Notes under the pieces: generated by a model
The model's database searches: none
The model's input: only the letters and a program-made list of their open reading frames with translations
What the model was told of the DNA's origin: nothing
Made by a program: the position numbers and the translations under genes
Assembly: GCF_017848645.1 (NCBI RefSeq)
Contig: NZ_JAFEIF010000004.1
Coordinates: 20,575 to 84,574, forward strand
DNA length: 64,000 nt
Direction of reading: 5' to 3'
Source of the DNA: Limnohabitans sp.
GTDB taxonomy: Bacteria; Pseudomonadota; Gammaproteobacteria; Burkholderiales; Burkholderiaceae_C
Shown here: positions 9,570 to 21,828 of the stretch, one piece after another
How positions within the stretch are numbered: position 1 is the stretch's first letter
Layout: the number at the start of each line of letters is the position of its first letter

Positions 9570-9575
9570 TATAAT
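9570..9575 (+). promoter_or_regulatory. Candidate -10 element for the atp operon
   Basis: A perfect TATAAT lies 50 bp upstream of the atpI start, in the divergent gap between the CopD-like gene and atpI. No good -35 hexamer is seen 16-18 bp upstream (the bases there are GTGGGA or TGGGAA). This is therefore a candidate only. Confidence 0.4.
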
Positions 9576-9625
9576 CAGAGGCTTTGCAGTGTTCGGCGTG
9601 TACGCAACTACCGGTGTAATTTGAG

Positions 9626-10144
9626 ATGACCAAAATCGCCTCATCCCTGAAAACGGGTACACCCAGCGATACGCCAGATGCCGCAGATGAAGGCCTCGAG
9701 CCCGAATTCAAGCCCCTGAGCGCCGAAGAGGCGCAGGCCTGGCGACAACACAACCCTCAGGCTTCGCCTTGGCGCGTGCTGCTCTTGCAGGTGGGGGTGG
9801 GTGCTTTGCTGGCGATCATGACGGGGCTGTTTACGGGCGAGTGGAAGCTTGCCGTGTCGTCAGCCTGGGGTTCGGTGGCGGTGGTGGTTCCTGCCGTGGT
9901 GTTTGTACGGGCCTTGAGCCGACAAATGCGGCGCACCCAGCCGGGCTCTGCTTTGATGGGCTTGATGGTGTGGGAGTTGGTCAAGATTGTCTTGACCGTG
10001 GCGTTGCTTTTGGTGGCGCCCAAAGTGATTTCTGATCTGAGCTGGCTTGCCTTGGTGGCCGGTTTCGTGGTGACGATGAAGGTGTACTGGCTGGCCATGG
10101 CGCTGGGCTGGATGCAACGCAAATCGAAACCGACCCTTTTTTGA
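9626..10144 (+). CDS. atpI: ATP synthase protein I
   Basis: This 172-residue membrane protein is the first gene of the ATP synthase operon. A polar N-terminal arm (about 55 residues) is followed by four hydrophobic segments. AtpI is not a subunit of the finished enzyme; in other bacteria it assists assembly of the c-ring. It is identified by position, size and helix pattern, since AtpI sequences are poorly conserved. It ends 15 bp before atpB. Confidence 0.88.
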   Translation: MTKIASSLKTGTPSDTPDAADEGLEPEFKPLSAEEAQAWRQHNPQASPWRVLLLQVGVGALLAIMTGLFTGEWKLAVSSAWGSVAVVVPAVVFVRALSRQMRRTQPGSALMGLMVWELVKIVLTVALLLVAPKVISDLSWLALVAGFVVTMKVYWLAMALGWMQRKSKPTLF

Positions 10145-10159
10145 ACTGATTGGTGATTT

Positions 10160-11038
10160 ATGGCTGCTGAAAACGCTGGCGCGCACGCCCCAACGGCTGG
10201 AGAGTACATCCAGCATCACTTGCAACACCTGCAAATGAACTTTTCATTTGAAGGCGTCAAGCAAACGAGCATCGTTGACTTCAGTTTGTTCAACCTTGAC
10301 TCGGTCTTTTATTCGATCGTTCTGGGTGTGATCGGTTGTTTCGTGTTGTGGGCCGGTGCCCGCAAAGCCACTTCTGGCGTGCCCGGCCGCTTCCAAGCAG
10401 CGGTTGAGATCCTGTCCGAAATGGTGGAAAACCAGGCCAAAGGCGTGATCCACAACGCCAAAAGCCGCAAACTCATCTCTCCATTGGCCTTGACCGTCTT
10501 CGTCTGGATCTTCCTGATGAACGCGATGGACATGTTGCCTGTCGACCTGATTCCTGCCGCTTGGCATGCCGCGGGTCCAGCTTTGGGCTTCAAGGATTAC
10601 ATGCGCGTGGTGCCCACAGCCGACTTGTCCACCACATTGGGCCTGTCTTGCTCTGTGCTTTTCATTTGCTTGGTCTACAACATCAAGATCAAAGGCTTGG
10701 GTGGCTGGGCGCACGAACTGATTGCTGCACCATTCGGTGACCACTGGGCCCTGTGGCCAGTCAACTTCCTGATGCAGATGATTGAATATTTGGCCAAAAC
10801 GGTCTCGCACGGTATGCGACTGTTTGGCAACATGTTTGCGGGTGAGTTGGTGTTCATGTTGATTGCCCTCATGGGTGGCGGCTGGGCATTGTCTGCAACT
10901 GGCGTGGGTTTGGCCATCGGTCACATCCTTGCCGGCACAGTGTGGACTCTGTTCCACATCCTGGTCATCACCTTGCAAGCCTTCATCTTTATGATGTTGA
11001 CGCTGATCTACACAGGTCAAGCGCACGACGCACATTGA
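10160..11038 (+). CDS. atpB: F0F1 ATP synthase subunit a
   Basis: This 292-residue integral membrane subunit forms the proton half-channels next to the c-ring. The key arginine is Arg220 in SHGMRLFGNMFAGEL, equivalent to E. coli Arg210. The C-terminal segment FHILVITLQAFIFMMLTLIYTG is also typical. It is followed by a 56-bp pyrimidine-rich gap and a strong ribosome-binding site (AGGAG) for atpE, which fits the need for many c subunits. Confidence 0.97.
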   Translation: MAAENAGAHAPTAGEYIQHHLQHLQMNFSFEGVKQTSIVDFSLFNLDSVFYSIVLGVIGCFVLWAGARKATSGVPGRFQAAVEILSEMVENQAKGVIHNAKSRKLISPLALTVFVWIFLMNAMDMLPVDLIPAAWHAAGPALGFKDYMRVVPTADLSTTLGLSCSVLFICLVYNIKIKGLGGWAHELIAAPFGDHWALWPVNFLMQMIEYLAKTVSHGMRLFGNMFAGELVFMLIALMGGGWALSATGVGLAIGHILAGTVWTLFHILVITLQAFIFMMLTLIYTGQAHDAH

Positions 11039-11085
11039 TGACTCTTTTTCCCTCGTTTCTTGTTTCTTTTTCCTCTCACTTTTAG

Positions 11086-11343
<258 letters not shown>

Positions 11344-11379
11344 TCCACGTACCTCTTCCATCAGAAGAAGGACACAACC

Positions 11380-11850
11380 GTGAACATTAACGCTACTCTG
11401 TTCATTCAGATGATCGTTTTTGCGATTCTGGTGTGGTTCACGATGAAATTCGTGTGGCCCCCGATCACAAAAGCGCTTGACGAACGGGCACAGAAAATCG
11501 CTGACGGCCTCGCTGCCGCCGACAAAGCCAAAGCCGAACTCTCGAGCGCCAATGCGCGTGTTGAGTCCGAGTTGGCCAAGTCGCGCAACGAGACGGCTTC
11601 GCGCTTGGCTGACGCCGAGCGCCGTGCAAATGGCATCGTTGACGAAGCCAAAGCACGTGCCACCGAAGAAGGCAACAAGATCATCGCCGCTGCCAAGGCC
11701 GAAGCCGAGCAGCAATCAGTCAAGGCTCGTGAAGCTCTGCGTGAGCAAGTCGCTGCCCTGGCTGTCAAAGGCGCCGAGCAGATTCTCCGCAAGGAAGTCA
11801 ATGCCGGTGTCCACGCTGATCTGCTGAGCCGCCTCAAGACCGAGCTGTAA
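11380..11850 (+). CDS. atpF: F0F1 ATP synthase subunit b
   Basis: This 156-residue stator subunit has one N-terminal membrane helix (about residues 5-25, ending in the conserved KFVWPPI) followed by a long charged, Ala-rich coiled coil. It dimerises and links F0 to the delta subunit. The start is GTG at 11380, preceded by AGAAGAAGGA; the protein it gives matches the family length exactly. Confidence 0.96.
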   Translation: MNINATLFIQMIVFAILVWFTMKFVWPPITKALDERAQKIADGLAAADKAKAELSSANARVESELAKSRNETASRLADAERRANGIVDEAKARATEEGNKIIAAAKAEAEQQSVKAREALREQVAALAVKGAEQILRKEVNAGVHADLLSRLKTEL

Positions 11851-11872
11851 GAAGCTCCAGCCAGAGAAGACC

Positions 11873-12403
11873 ATGGCAGAACTTGCTACCATCGCCCGCC
11901 CTTATGCCGAAGCGCTGTTCAAGGCGCAGGCATCCGATCTTGCTGGCACGGCCGCTTGGCTGGATGAACTTGCTGTCGTTGCCGACAATGCGCAACTGCA
12001 GCAGTTCATCGACAGCCCCAAAGTGTCCGACGAGCAGGCGTTTGACCTGATCTCCGGTGTGGTGCGCACAGCACTGCCCGAGGCTGGCAAGAACTTCCTG
12101 CGCCTGGTGATCGAAAACCGCCGTCTCAGTGCGCTGCCTGTGGTTGCACAGCAGTACCGAGCCCTCATGAATGCACAAGGTGGCACCGCTGACGCGGTGG
12201 TCTACAGCGCATTCCCCATCGACGCATCGGCTTTGGCCGACTTGTCGTCCACGCTCGAAAAACGCTTTGCGCGCAAGCTCAATGTGAGCGTCGAGCTCGA
12301 TGCTGCCTTGATCGGCGGCATCCGTGTGGTGGTGGGCGACGAGGTACTCGATACCTCGGTCAAGGCCCGACTGGAACAAATGAAATCGGCCCTCACCGCT
12401 TGA
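11873..12403 (+). CDS. atpH: F0F1 ATP synthase subunit delta
   Basis: This 176-residue peripheral stator subunit has the N-terminal signature [12 protein letters not shown] and the C-terminal [21 protein letters not shown]. It holds the alpha/beta hexamer to subunit b. It follows atpF by 22 bp in the standard order. Confidence 0.96.
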   Translation: MAELATIARPYAEALFKAQASDLAGTAAWLDELAVVADNAQLQQFIDSPKVSDEQAFDLISGVVRTALPEAGKNFLRLVIENRRLSALPVVAQQYRALMNAQGGTADAVVYSAFPIDASALADLSSTLEKRFARKLNVSVELDAALIGGIRVVVGDEVLDTSVKARLEQMKSALTA

Positions 12404-12447
12404 TGCGGATGGAGACCGGACATATTTAAAGAAAGAAGGAAAGAGTC

Positions 12448-14001
12448 ATGCAACTCAATCCCGCAGAAATTTCTGAACTGATCAAGAGCCGCATTGAAGG
12501 GCTGTCCGCCAGCGCCGATATCCGCAACCAAGGCACCGTGGTGTCCGTGACCGACGGTATCGTTCGCGTGCACGGCCTGTCCGATGTGATGCAGGGCGAA
12601 ATGCTCGAATTCCCAGCCACTGCTGATGGTGCTGCCACCTACGGTTTGGCCCTGAACCTCGAGCGTGACTCGGTGGGCGCCGTGATCTTGGGCGAGTACG
12701 AGCACATCTCCGAAGGCGACACGGTCAAGTGCACCGGACGTATTCTGGAAGTGCCCGTCGGCCCCGAACTGATTGGCCGTGTGGTGAACGCATTGGGTCA
12801 GCCGATCGACGGCAAAGGCCCGATCAACGCCAAGATGACCGACGTGATCGAAAAAGTCGCCCCTGGCGTGATCGCACGTAAGTCGGTTGACCAGCCGATG
12901 CAAACCGGCCTGAAGTCGATCGACTCCATGGTGCCAGTGGGCCGTGGTCAGCGCGAATTGATCATTGGTGACCGTCAGACCGGCAAGACTGCCGTCGCGA
13001 TCGACGCCATCATCAACCAGAAGGGTCAGAACATGACCTGCGTTTATGTCGCGATTGGCCAAAAAGCCTCGTCGATCAAGAACGTGGTGCGCGCTTTGGA
13101 ACAAGCTGGCGCAATGGAATACACCATCGTGGTGGCTGCTTCTGCCTCTGAATCTGCCGCGATGCAGTACGTGTCTGCCTACTCCGGCTGCACCATGGGC
13201 GAATACTTCCGTGACCGTGGCGAAGACGCTTTGATCGTGTATGACGATCTGTCCAAGCAAGCCGTGGCTTACCGCCAAGTGTCGCTGCTCTTGCGCCGCC
13301 CACCAGGCCGCGAAGCCTACCCTGGCGACGTGTTCTATTTGCACAGCCGTCTGCTCGAGCGCGCAGCCCGCGTGAACGCCGACTACGTCGAAGCTTTCAC
13401 CAAAGGCGCCGTCAAAGGCAAAACAGGTTCCTTGACGGCACTGCCCATCATCGAAACCCAAGCCGGTGACGTGTCCGCTTTCGTGCCTACCAACGTGATT
13501 TCTATCACCGACGGTCAGATTTTCCTGGAAACCAGCCTGTTCAACGCCGGTATCCGCCCTGCGATCAACGCCGGTGTTTCGGTGTCTCGCGTGGGTAGCT
13601 CGGCCCAGACCAAGATCATCAAAGGCCAGTCCGGCGGTATCCGTACCGACTTGGCCCAGTACCGTGAACTGGCTGCGTTTGCGCAGTTCGCTTCCGATCT
13701 GGACGAGTCCACACGCAAGCAGCTTGACCGTGGTGCCCGCGTGACCGAATTGCTCAAGCAAGCCCAGTACAGCCCGCTGTCCATCAGCCTGATGGGAGCC
13801 AGCCTGTTTGCGGTGAACAAGGGTTACATGGACGACATCGATGTCAAGAAAGTCCTGGCCTTCGAGCACGGCTTGCACGCTTACCTGAAGGACTCGTGCG
13901 CCGCATTGCTGGCCAAGATCGAAAGCTCCAAAGCACTGGACAAAGAGGCTGAAGCCGAATTGAACACCGCCGTGGCCGCTTTCAAGAAAAGCTTTGCTTA
14001 A
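12448..14001 (+). CDS. atpA: F0F1 ATP synthase subunit alpha
   Basis: This 517-residue non-catalytic nucleotide-binding subunit has the P-loop GDRQTGKT at residues 174-181 and the ATP synthase alpha/beta signature [11 protein letters not shown]. An AAAGAAGGAAAGA ribosome-binding region precedes the ATG. It assembles with beta into the F1 hexamer. Confidence 0.98.
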   Translation: MQLNPAEISELIKSRIEGLSASADIRNQGTVVSVTDGIVRVHGLSDVMQGEMLEFPATADGAATYGLALNLERDSVGAVILGEYEHISEGDTVKCTGRILEVPVGPELIGRVVNALGQPIDGKGPINAKMTDVIEKVAPGVIARKSVDQPMQTGLKSIDSMVPVGRGQRELIIGDRQTGKTAVAIDAIINQKGQNMTCVYVAIGQKASSIKNVVRALEQAGAMEYTIVVAASASESAAMQYVSAYSGCTMGEYFRDRGEDALIVYDDLSKQAVAYRQVSLLLRRPPGREAYPGDVFYLHSRLLERAARVNADYVEAFTKGAVKGKTGSLTALPIIETQAGDVSAFVPTNVISITDGQIFLETSLFNAGIRPAINAGVSVSRVGSSAQTKIIKGQSGGIRTDLAQYRELAAFAQFASDLDESTRKQLDRGARVTELLKQAQYSPLSISLMGASLFAVNKGYMDDIDVKKVLAFEHGLHAYLKDSCAALLAKIESSKALDKEAEAELNTAVAAFKKSFA

Positions 14002-14028
14002 TTTCCACCTGATCAAAAGGAGCCTCTG

Positions 14029-16355
<2,327 letters not shown>

Positions 16356-16425
16356 AGCAGCGCCACGGGGTGGCTGATCCAGCCTTCCCGTAGCCCGCTT
16401 CAAAGCACCTTTTTAAGGAGTAAAC

Positions 16426-16839
16426 ATGAACACCATCCACGTTGATGTGGTCAGTGCCGAAGAGTCCATCTGGTCGGGTGAAGCCCGATTTGTGGCCTTG
16501 CCCGGTGAGTCTGGCGAGCTGGGCATTTACCCCCGCCACACACCGCTGATCACCCGCATCAAGGCCGGGTCGGTTCGCATCGAAAAGGCTGACGGCGGCG
16601 AGGAATTCGTTTTCGTGGCCGGTGGCATTCTGGAAGTGCAGCCCGACTGCGTGACCGTGATGTCGGACACCGCGATCCGCGGCAAAGACCTCGACGAAGA
16701 AAAAGCCAACGCTGCCAAGCAATTGGCCGAAGAAGCTCTGCGCAACGCCAAAAGTGAAATTGATTTGGCTGTGGCCCAGTCCGAATTGGCTGTGCTCGCG
16801 GCACAGTTGTCGGCCTTGCGCAAATACCGTAAAAAGTAA
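16426..16839 (+). CDS. atpC: F0F1 ATP synthase subunit epsilon
   Basis: This 137-residue subunit has an N-terminal beta-sandwich ([32 protein letters not shown]) and a C-terminal helical hairpin that can inhibit ATP hydrolysis. It is the last gene of the atp operon, preceded by a clear AAGGAG and followed about 50 bp later by a strong terminator. Confidence 0.97.
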   Translation: MNTIHVDVVSAEESIWSGEARFVALPGESGELGIYPRHTPLITRIKAGSVRIEKADGGEEFVFVAGGILEVQPDCVTVMSDTAIRGKDLDEEKANAAKQLAEEALRNAKSEIDLAVAQSELAVLAAQLSALRKYRKK

Positions 16840-16890
16840 AACTCATGCACTGACAGCTGTATTGCCATTGGCAATATGGTCCAGTCGACT

Positions 16891-16925
16891 AACCCGGCAC
16901 AGTTCACTGTGACCGGGTTTTTTCT
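16891..16925 (+). terminator. Rho-independent terminator of the atp operon
   Basis: AACCCGGCACAGT and ACTGTG-A-CCGGGTT form a stem of 13 pairs with one bulged A and a two-base loop, followed by TTTTCTT. It lies about 50 bp after the atpC stop. A second short palindrome (ATTGCCATTGGCAAT) is at 16861-16875, between stop and terminator. Confidence 0.92.
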
Positions 16926-17025
16926 TATCTAAGGGTTCGGCTAGGTCATGGTAAGACAACACACAGGCCAAGGCGAGGCAAACAAGGCAAAATGAGAAAA
17001 TGACTTCTTGGAATAAAACAAGCCC

Positions 17026-17475
17026 ATGAAACGCGCCAAATTGCAGGCGGCCGTGGTCGGCGGCACGCCCGATGACATCGAGCAGGCCTTTTACGAAGCC
17101 CTGCACAACGCCGACATCGCGCAACTCATGGCTTGTTGGGCGGAAGAGGATGACATTGTGTGTGTGCACCCAGGGGGGGCTCGCATGATCGGCGCAGGTG
17201 CCATTCGGGCCACATTTGAGGCCATGTTCAACAACGGCAGTGTGCAGGCATTTCCTGAGCGTGTGCACAAAGTTCAGTCCTTGGCGAGCTCCGTGCACCA
17301 CTTGGTTGAAAGGGTGGAGGTCATCACGCCTCAAGGTGCTCGGCAAGCCTACGTGATTGCCACCAACGTTTACCACAAGACCCCACAAGGTTGGCGCATG
17401 GTGGCCCATCACGCGAGTCCTGGCACGCCCAAGGATGCAGCCGATGTGGGTGCGAAACCCACGGTTTTGCACTGA
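17026..17475 (+). CDS. NTF2-like / SnoaL-fold protein
   Basis: This 149-residue protein has the pattern of the NTF2-like superfamily: an N-terminal helix (DIEQAFYEALHNADIAQLMACWAEEDDIVCVHPGG), a central strand set, and the terminal GWRMVAHHASP. Related proteins are called DUF4440 or YybH-like, and most have no known reaction. The ATG follows an A-rich leader, and the next gene begins 6 bp after its stop, so it probably forms an operon with the YheT-like hydrolase. Confidence 0.78.
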   Translation: MKRAKLQAAVVGGTPDDIEQAFYEALHNADIAQLMACWAEEDDIVCVHPGGARMIGAGAIRATFEAMFNNGSVQAFPERVHKVQSLASSVHHLVERVEVITPQGARQAYVIATNVYHKTPQGWRMVAHHASPGTPKDAADVGAKPTVLH

Positions 17476-17481
17476 AAACGA

Positions 17482-18495
17482 ATGTTGGACCATGCCCCCG
17501 CTTGGCTGCCAGGTGGACACGCCCAAACCATCTGGTCAGCCCTTTATGCCCGCAGGCGTTGGAGTTCTTTGAAGCCTTGGCTGAGAGAACGATGGACAAC
17601 GCCTGATGGTGATTTCCTGGACATCGATAAGCAACACGCCAGCCGAAATGAGCGCCCCTTGTTGGTCTTATTTCATGGCTTGGAGGGTTCATCGGCGAGT
17701 CACTACGCCCAGGCCTTTGCGGACTGGGCCGCAGAGCAAGATCTGAATTTGGCACTGCCTCATTTTCGAGGTTGCAGTGGCGAGTTGAACCGCGCGCCAC
17801 GCGCCTACCACTCTGGTGATCATGAGGAAATAGATTGGTTGCTGCAGCGGCTTCGCCGCGAACACCGAGCGCTTGGGGGGCAGACACTGGTGGCCGCTGG
17901 GGTTTCCTTGGGCGGCAATGCCTTGATGCGTTGGGCTGCTGAGCACGGCCAGCAAGCACGCATTCAAGCGGATGCGGTGGCCTCCATTTGTTCACCACTG
18001 GATTTGATGCAAAGCGGTCTGGCCATTGGGCGGGGGCTGAACAGGCACATTTATACGCCCATGTTTTTGCGCAGCATGAAGCCCAAAGCCGTGGCCAAGT
18101 GGGCGCAACACCCGGGTTTGTTCGACAAAGACGCCATGTTGGCCGCCAAAGATCTGTACAGTTTTGACAATGTTTTCACGGCGCCTGTGCATGGATTCAA
18201 AAACACCGAGGATTACTGGAAGCGCGCATCGGCCAAAGCCATGATGCAAGACATCCGCGTGCCTGCGCTGGCACTCAACGCCTTGAACGATCCTTTCGTA
18301 CCCGCCAACAGTTTGCCGGGACCAGATGATGTGTCGTCCAGCGTGTGCTTGTGGCAGCCAGCACAGGGTGGTCATGTGGGTTTTGCACAAGGACGCTGGC
18401 CCGCGCATGTCAGGGCCATGCCCGATGCGGTAGGTGCCTGGTTGTTGCAAGCTGCAGGACTCTGTGTGAAACCAGAGGAGTCAAGACGTGGATGA
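17482..18495 (+). CDS. yheT: YheT-family alpha/beta hydrolase
   Basis: This 337-residue protein begins APAWLPGGHAQTIWSAL, typical of the YheT/ABHD family. The oxyanion region is LFHGLEGSS, the nucleophile elbow GVSLGGN supplies Ser, and GGHVGF near the C-terminus supplies His. Asp lies in NDPFVP. The family contains esterases of unclear physiological substrate. The stop overlaps the next gene by 8 bp, so the two are coupled. Confidence 0.88.
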   Translation: MLDHAPAWLPGGHAQTIWSALYARRRWSSLKPWLRERWTTPDGDFLDIDKQHASRNERPLLVLFHGLEGSSASHYAQAFADWAAEQDLNLALPHFRGCSGELNRAPRAYHSGDHEEIDWLLQRLRREHRALGGQTLVAAGVSLGGNALMRWAAEHGQQARIQADAVASICSPLDLMQSGLAIGRGLNRHIYTPMFLRSMKPKAVAKWAQHPGLFDKDAMLAAKDLYSFDNVFTAPVHGFKNTEDYWKRASAKAMMQDIRVPALALNALNDPFVPANSLPGPDDVSSSVCLWQPAQGGHVGFAQGRWPAHVRAMPDAVGAWLLQAAGLCVKPEESRRG

Positions 18496-19039
18496 CATCG
18501 TACGACAAGCCATGGCCAAATGGCCCGATGTGCCAGATTGTTATGGTTGGCTGGGCCTGGACAGCCGAGGGCAATGGTGGATGCGCGATGACAGGGCGCA
18601 GGCGCTGGGGGCGTTTCAGAGCGGTCTGCCTGGTGCTAAGGGCTCGGTGTTGAGGCACGAGAAACTGATCGATTTCATCCACCGCAACTACGAAGCCGAT
18701 GCTCAGGGGTGCTGGTTTTTTCAGAATGGACCGCAGCGTGTGTACATCGAGCTCGAAGCGACCCCACACATTTGGCGCATTGGTGATGACTTTGAAGTGA
18801 CTTCACACACCGGGGCATTGGCTCAAGTGAACAAGACGCTGGTGGACAACGATGGCAAGGTCTATCTGCACACCACGTTGGGATTGGGCTTGGTGCACAC
18901 ACTCGATGTGCCCAAGGCCGCACAAGCGCTGGAGATGTCGCGATGGACCTTGGAGGATGTCGCCGCAGATGAGTTGCCCGCTCAATATGGTTATGTGATG
19001 AGCCCGGAAATGAAAGCGACTGCAAGCAAAAGGGCGTAA
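18488..19039 (+). CDS. Conserved hypothetical protein (Burkholderiales DUF family)
   Basis: This 183-residue soluble protein is rich in Trp and acidic residues (DCYGWLGLDSRGQWWMRDD at the start). I recognise this pattern as a protein conserved in Burkholderiales, but cannot name its family with certainty. No catalytic motif, signal or membrane segment is visible. It overlaps the yheT-like gene by 8 bp, begins with a GTG (GTG GAT GAC), and ends just before a bidirectional terminator. Confidence 0.75.
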   Translation: MDDIVRQAMAKWPDVPDCYGWLGLDSRGQWWMRDDRAQALGAFQSGLPGAKGSVLRHEKLIDFIHRNYEADAQGCWFFQNGPQRVYIELEATPHIWRIGDDFEVTSHTGALAQVNKTLVDNDGKVYLHTTLGLGLVHTLDVPKAAQALEMSRWTLEDVAADELPAQYGYVMSPEMKATASKRA

Positions 19040-19067
19040 AAAAACCGACCTTGAAGGTCGGTTTTTT
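19038..19067. terminator. Bidirectional rho-independent terminator
   Basis: AAAAAACCGACC-TTGA-AGGTCGGTTTTTT is a perfect 12-bp stem with an A-run on one side and a T-run on the other. It lies between the convergent 18488-19039 gene and the cytochrome gene and can serve both. Confidence 0.93.
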
Positions 19068-19083
19068 GAAGGAGTTTGACAAA

Positions 19084-19599
19084 TTACTTGGCAGCTTCAG
19101 GGGCTTTGGGCTCTTCAAACTTGCCACCCGCTGCATTGGCCAAATACACCACCGCACGGGCGATTTCAGTGTCGTTGAAATCGCCACCGCCTTGGGCACC
19201 CATGGCTCCCTTGCCTTTGAGGGCCGAGTTGACCAAGGCTTCAAGGCCTTGGCCCAAACGTGCACCCCAAGCACCCGCATCCGCAAACTTCGGAGCGCCG
19301 GCAGCACCCGCATCATGGCAAGCAGCACACTGGGCTTTGTAAACATCGGCACCTGGTTTGAGGGGGCGGTTGGCATCACGAACTTCTACAGCCCCAATTT
19401 TTTGGATGCGCATGGCCGTGGCTTTTTCGGTGTCGACCGCACCGGCGGCTGGTTTATTGGCCGATGTCACATAGAAAACCAAGCCAATGATGATGAACAC
19501 TGGGATGACAAAGGAGGCCAAACTCAACAAAAGCATTTGCTTGGGGGTTTTGACCGGGCCGGTGTGGGCTTCGTGCTGATCGTGGCTGTTGTCGCTCAT
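19084..19599 (-). CDS. Membrane-anchored cytochrome c5-family protein
   Basis: This 171-residue protein has an uncleaved N-terminal membrane anchor (about residues 22-44), an Ala/Pro linker, and one c-type heme domain with CAACH at residues 91-95. Met133 in GKGAMGA is the likely sixth heme ligand. It should face the periplasm and carry electrons to a terminal oxidase. Such c5/c555 proteins are common in Burkholderiales. It is monocistronic; upstream lies the tRNA promoter region. Confidence 0.9.
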   Translation of the reverse strand: MSDNSHDQHEAHTGPVKTPKQMLLLSLASFVIPVFIIIGLVFYVTSANKPAAGAVDTEKATAMRIQKIGAVEVRDANRPLKPGADVYKAQCAACHDAGAAGAPKFADAGAWGARLGQGLEALVNSALKGKGAMGAQGGGDFNDTEIARAVVYLANAAGGKFEEPKAPEAAK

Positions 19600-19694
19600 G
19601 AGATCCTCTGTTGGGGCGTGGCCGCAAGGGCCTATGTATAGATCAAATCAACCACAGATTATAGCGTTGCACCCTTCACCGATCTTGCAAAACG

Positions 19695-19723
19695 TTCAAG
19701 AGGGCGCGCGGGCGTGAGATAAT
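19695..19723 (+). promoter_or_regulatory. Candidate promoter for tRNA-Arg
   Basis: TTCAAG (19695-19700) and GATAAT (19718-19723) are separated by 17 bp and end 14 bp before the tRNA. The -35 box is weak, so this is a candidate. Confidence 0.4.
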
Positions 19724-19737
19724 CAAAAAAGTGATGT

Positions 19738-19813
19738 GCGGCTGTAGCTCAGTGGATAGAGTATTGGCCTCCGAAGCCAAGGGTCGTGGGTTCGATCCCC
19801 GCCAGCCGCACCA
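19738..19813 (+). tRNA. tRNA-Arg (anticodon CCG)
   Basis: This is a 76-base cloverleaf. The acceptor stem is GCGGCTG/CAGCCGC. The D-arm contains AGCTCAGTGGATAGAGT. The anticodon stem TTGGC/GCCAA holds the loop CTCCGAA (anticodon CCG, reading CGG), and the T-arm is GTGGGTTCGATCCCCGC. CCA is encoded. No tRNA follows it. Confidence 0.97.
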
Positions 19814-19916
19814 ACTTGAATCACAAAAACTCCACAGGGCGCAGATGCGCTTTAACACCTTGTTGGCAGTTCAACAGTTACTCGACTGTGCCGATTGGAA
19901 AAACCGACAACAAGTT

Positions 19917-20588
19917 TCAAGCTCTGCACGAAGCAATCACACCCGTGAGGTAGGCGTGCAACCAAACGGCTGACATGGGGCCTGAAACGACCTGGATGGA
20001 GGAGCTTGCCCCTGCAGGCATGCTGGCCTTTAAATCTTTTTCAGCAGTGATCAACACCACCGACAACGGGGTGTGACCACGTTGGTTAAAGTTTTCAAGT
20101 GCCTGGAACGTCTTTTCTTGCTGGGGTCGAGGCATGGACATTTCGACAACAATCATGTCCGGCTTCTGGCTGGAAAGTTCTAGCAATGCTTCGGTGACTG
20201 AATCAAAGAAATGCACATCAATGGGCAGATTCCATAAGGCGCATTCCGTTTTAAGTTCCAAGAACAAAGGTGGTGACTCGATCACGACGGTGACATTGGG
20301 CTTGACCGATGATTTGTTTTGGGAGCCGACCACATGTCTGGAGACGGTTTGGTAATCCATGATCGAATCCAGGGAGATGCGACGGTGACCCCCACGTGTT
20401 TTCCATCCTTTGAGGTCACCTTGGTCCACCAAAGTTTGGACCAAGGTGGTGGACAAGCCCAGCATGCGGGCAGCTTCGGCAGTACTCAAGAACTGAGGTG
20501 TCTGCGTGGCAGTCTTGGGCAGGGATACGACTTTGTTGGTGGTTTGTGGTCGATCAGAATCGATCACGGGGTAGGTTTGATCGGACAT
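19917..20588 (-). CDS. Excisionase-type HTH protein with degenerate receiver domain
   Basis: This 223-residue protein has a MerR/excisionase-like helix-turn-helix at about residues 33-80 (LSTAEAARMLGLSTTLVQ, then GWKTRGGHRRI) and a CheY-like domain at about 97-213. The usual phospho-acceptor Asp is replaced by Glu149 in MIVVEMSMP, and the acidic pair is reduced to Glu104. The receiver is therefore probably not phosphorylated normally. The gene lies 28 bp after the HlyD gene of the type I secretion operon and shares its strand, so it may regulate secretion or the missing substrate gene. This role is inferred from context. Confidence 0.8.
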   Translation of the reverse strand: MSDQTYPVIDSDRPQTTNKVVSLPKTATQTPQFLSTAEAARMLGLSTTLVQTLVDQGDLKGWKTRGGHRRISLDSIMDYQTVSRHVVGSQNKSSVKPNVTVVIESPPLFLELKTECALWNLPIDVHFFDSVTEALLELSSQKPDMIVVEMSMPRPQQEKTFQALENFNQRGHTPLSVVLITAEKDLKASMPAGASSSIQVVSGPMSAVWLHAYLTGVIASCRA

Positions 20589-20616
20589 GCTGATGCTCCT
20601 GTTCTAAGTTGTCATT

Positions 20617-21828
20617 TCAACGTTCACGCAATGCTTGCGTGACGTTTTGCAGTGGACGGAAGATGTATTCCAGAACGGTTTTGTACCCCGTGCGGATCTC
20701 CACAGATGCGGTCATGCCGGGCGAAGGAACCAGGCGCAAACCGTTGCGCAAATCTGTGGGTTCTTTGACGCGAACAATGATTCGGTAAAAACCCTCTTCC
20801 AATTCCACGGGGTTCCCGGGCTTCTTTTGTTTTTCATCACGCAAGGTGTCCGGGCTCAAATGTTCAAGAACACCTTCGAGGCCACCATATTTGTTGAAGT
20901 CGTAAGCGGTGAGCTTCACCACAGCAGCCTGTCCAACTTTCAAGAACGCCACTTCAGAGGGTTTGACGTAGGCTTCAACCAACATGACGTCTTCAGTTGG
21001 GACGATTTCCAAAATCGGTTGACCCGCTTGCACGACACCACCCACGGTGGTGATTTGCACATTCTTGACAACGCCTTTCATGGGGGAGCGAATCGTTGTG
21101 CGAAGGAAGGCATCTTCGCGCGCAGAGGCGTTTTCCTTGGTTTGAGAAAGCTCAGATGCCACCCGTGTCAACTCGTTGTTGGCATCGGTGAGATAGCGGT
21201 TTTGACGCTCGGCACGTTGACCCATCAACTCCGATTGCTGGCGCTTGAGGCGCAGCAACTCAACTTCAGACATCACACCCTGGCGAACCATGGGTTCGGT
21301 GATGGTCAATTCACGCGTGACAGCAGCCAAAGAGGTGTCCAAGGCGTGCAGTGACTGGGTCAGTGAACGCTTTCGTGCATTGAATGCTTGCAGTTCTTGC
21401 TGCATCAAGTCGGGGTGCTCATTGAGTTCGGGTGGAAAAACGAGTGCTGTGCCATAGGCTTCGGCTTTGAGTCGAGCTGCCAAGGCTGTCAAGGAGAGGA
21501 ACTTTTCCTGCGCTTCTCTGAAGACAGCCCCAGAGCGGGCATCGTCGATGCGCAAAAGAACCTGATCCTTTTCAACGACGCTGCCTTCTCGTACAAACAA
21601 TTCACTCAAAACACCTGAGTCAAGGCTTTGGATAACTTGCTCGCGGCTGGTGGGAATCACCTTACCTTGGCCACGCGTGATTTCATCCAGTTCGAAAAAT
21701 GCTGCCCAAGCCAAGGCTAAAACCAAGGTCAGACCGGTGGCCCAGACCAGGGTCTTGCTGGCGTGGCGTTCATCATCTTCAACGGTATTGACGCCAAAGC
21801 CTGAACGGCTGGCTTTGTACTTGATCAT
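20617..21828 (-). CDS. Type I secretion membrane-fusion protein (HlyD family)
   Basis: This 403-residue protein is anchored by one N-terminal helix (about residues 28-48). It has a barrel-sandwich lipoyl-like domain split by a long coiled coil (residues about 95-230) and the C-terminal EEGFYRIIVRV and PGMTASVEIRTGYKTVLEYIFRP, which is the HlyD-family ending. It bridges the ABC exporter and TolC across the periplasm. Its ATG overlaps the exporter stop (ATGA), so the two are coupled. Confidence 0.95.
   Translation of the reverse strand: MIKYKASRSGFGVNTVEDDERHASKTLVWATGLTLVLALAWAAFFELDEITRGQGKVIPTSREQVIQSLDSGVLSELFVREGSVVEKDQVLLRIDDARSGAVFREAQEKFLSLTALAARLKAEAYGTALVFPPELNEHPDLMQQELQAFNARKRSLTQSLHALDTSLAAVTRELTITEPMVRQGVMSEVELLRLKRQQSELMGQRAERQNRYLTDANNELTRVASELSQTKENASAREDAFLRTTIRSPMKGVVKNVQITTVGGVVQAGQPILEIVPTEDVMLVEAYVKPSEVAFLKVGQAAVVKLTAYDFNKYGGLEGVLEHLSPDTLRDEKQKKPGNPVELEEGFYRIIVRVKEPTDLRNGLRLVPSPGMTASVEIRTGYKTVLEYIFRPLQNVTQALRER

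Noticed and set aside
19676..19973. Short frames covering tRNA-Arg on both strands (such as one with GSNPRPLASEA)
   Set aside because: These are the classic false frames produced by a tRNA gene.
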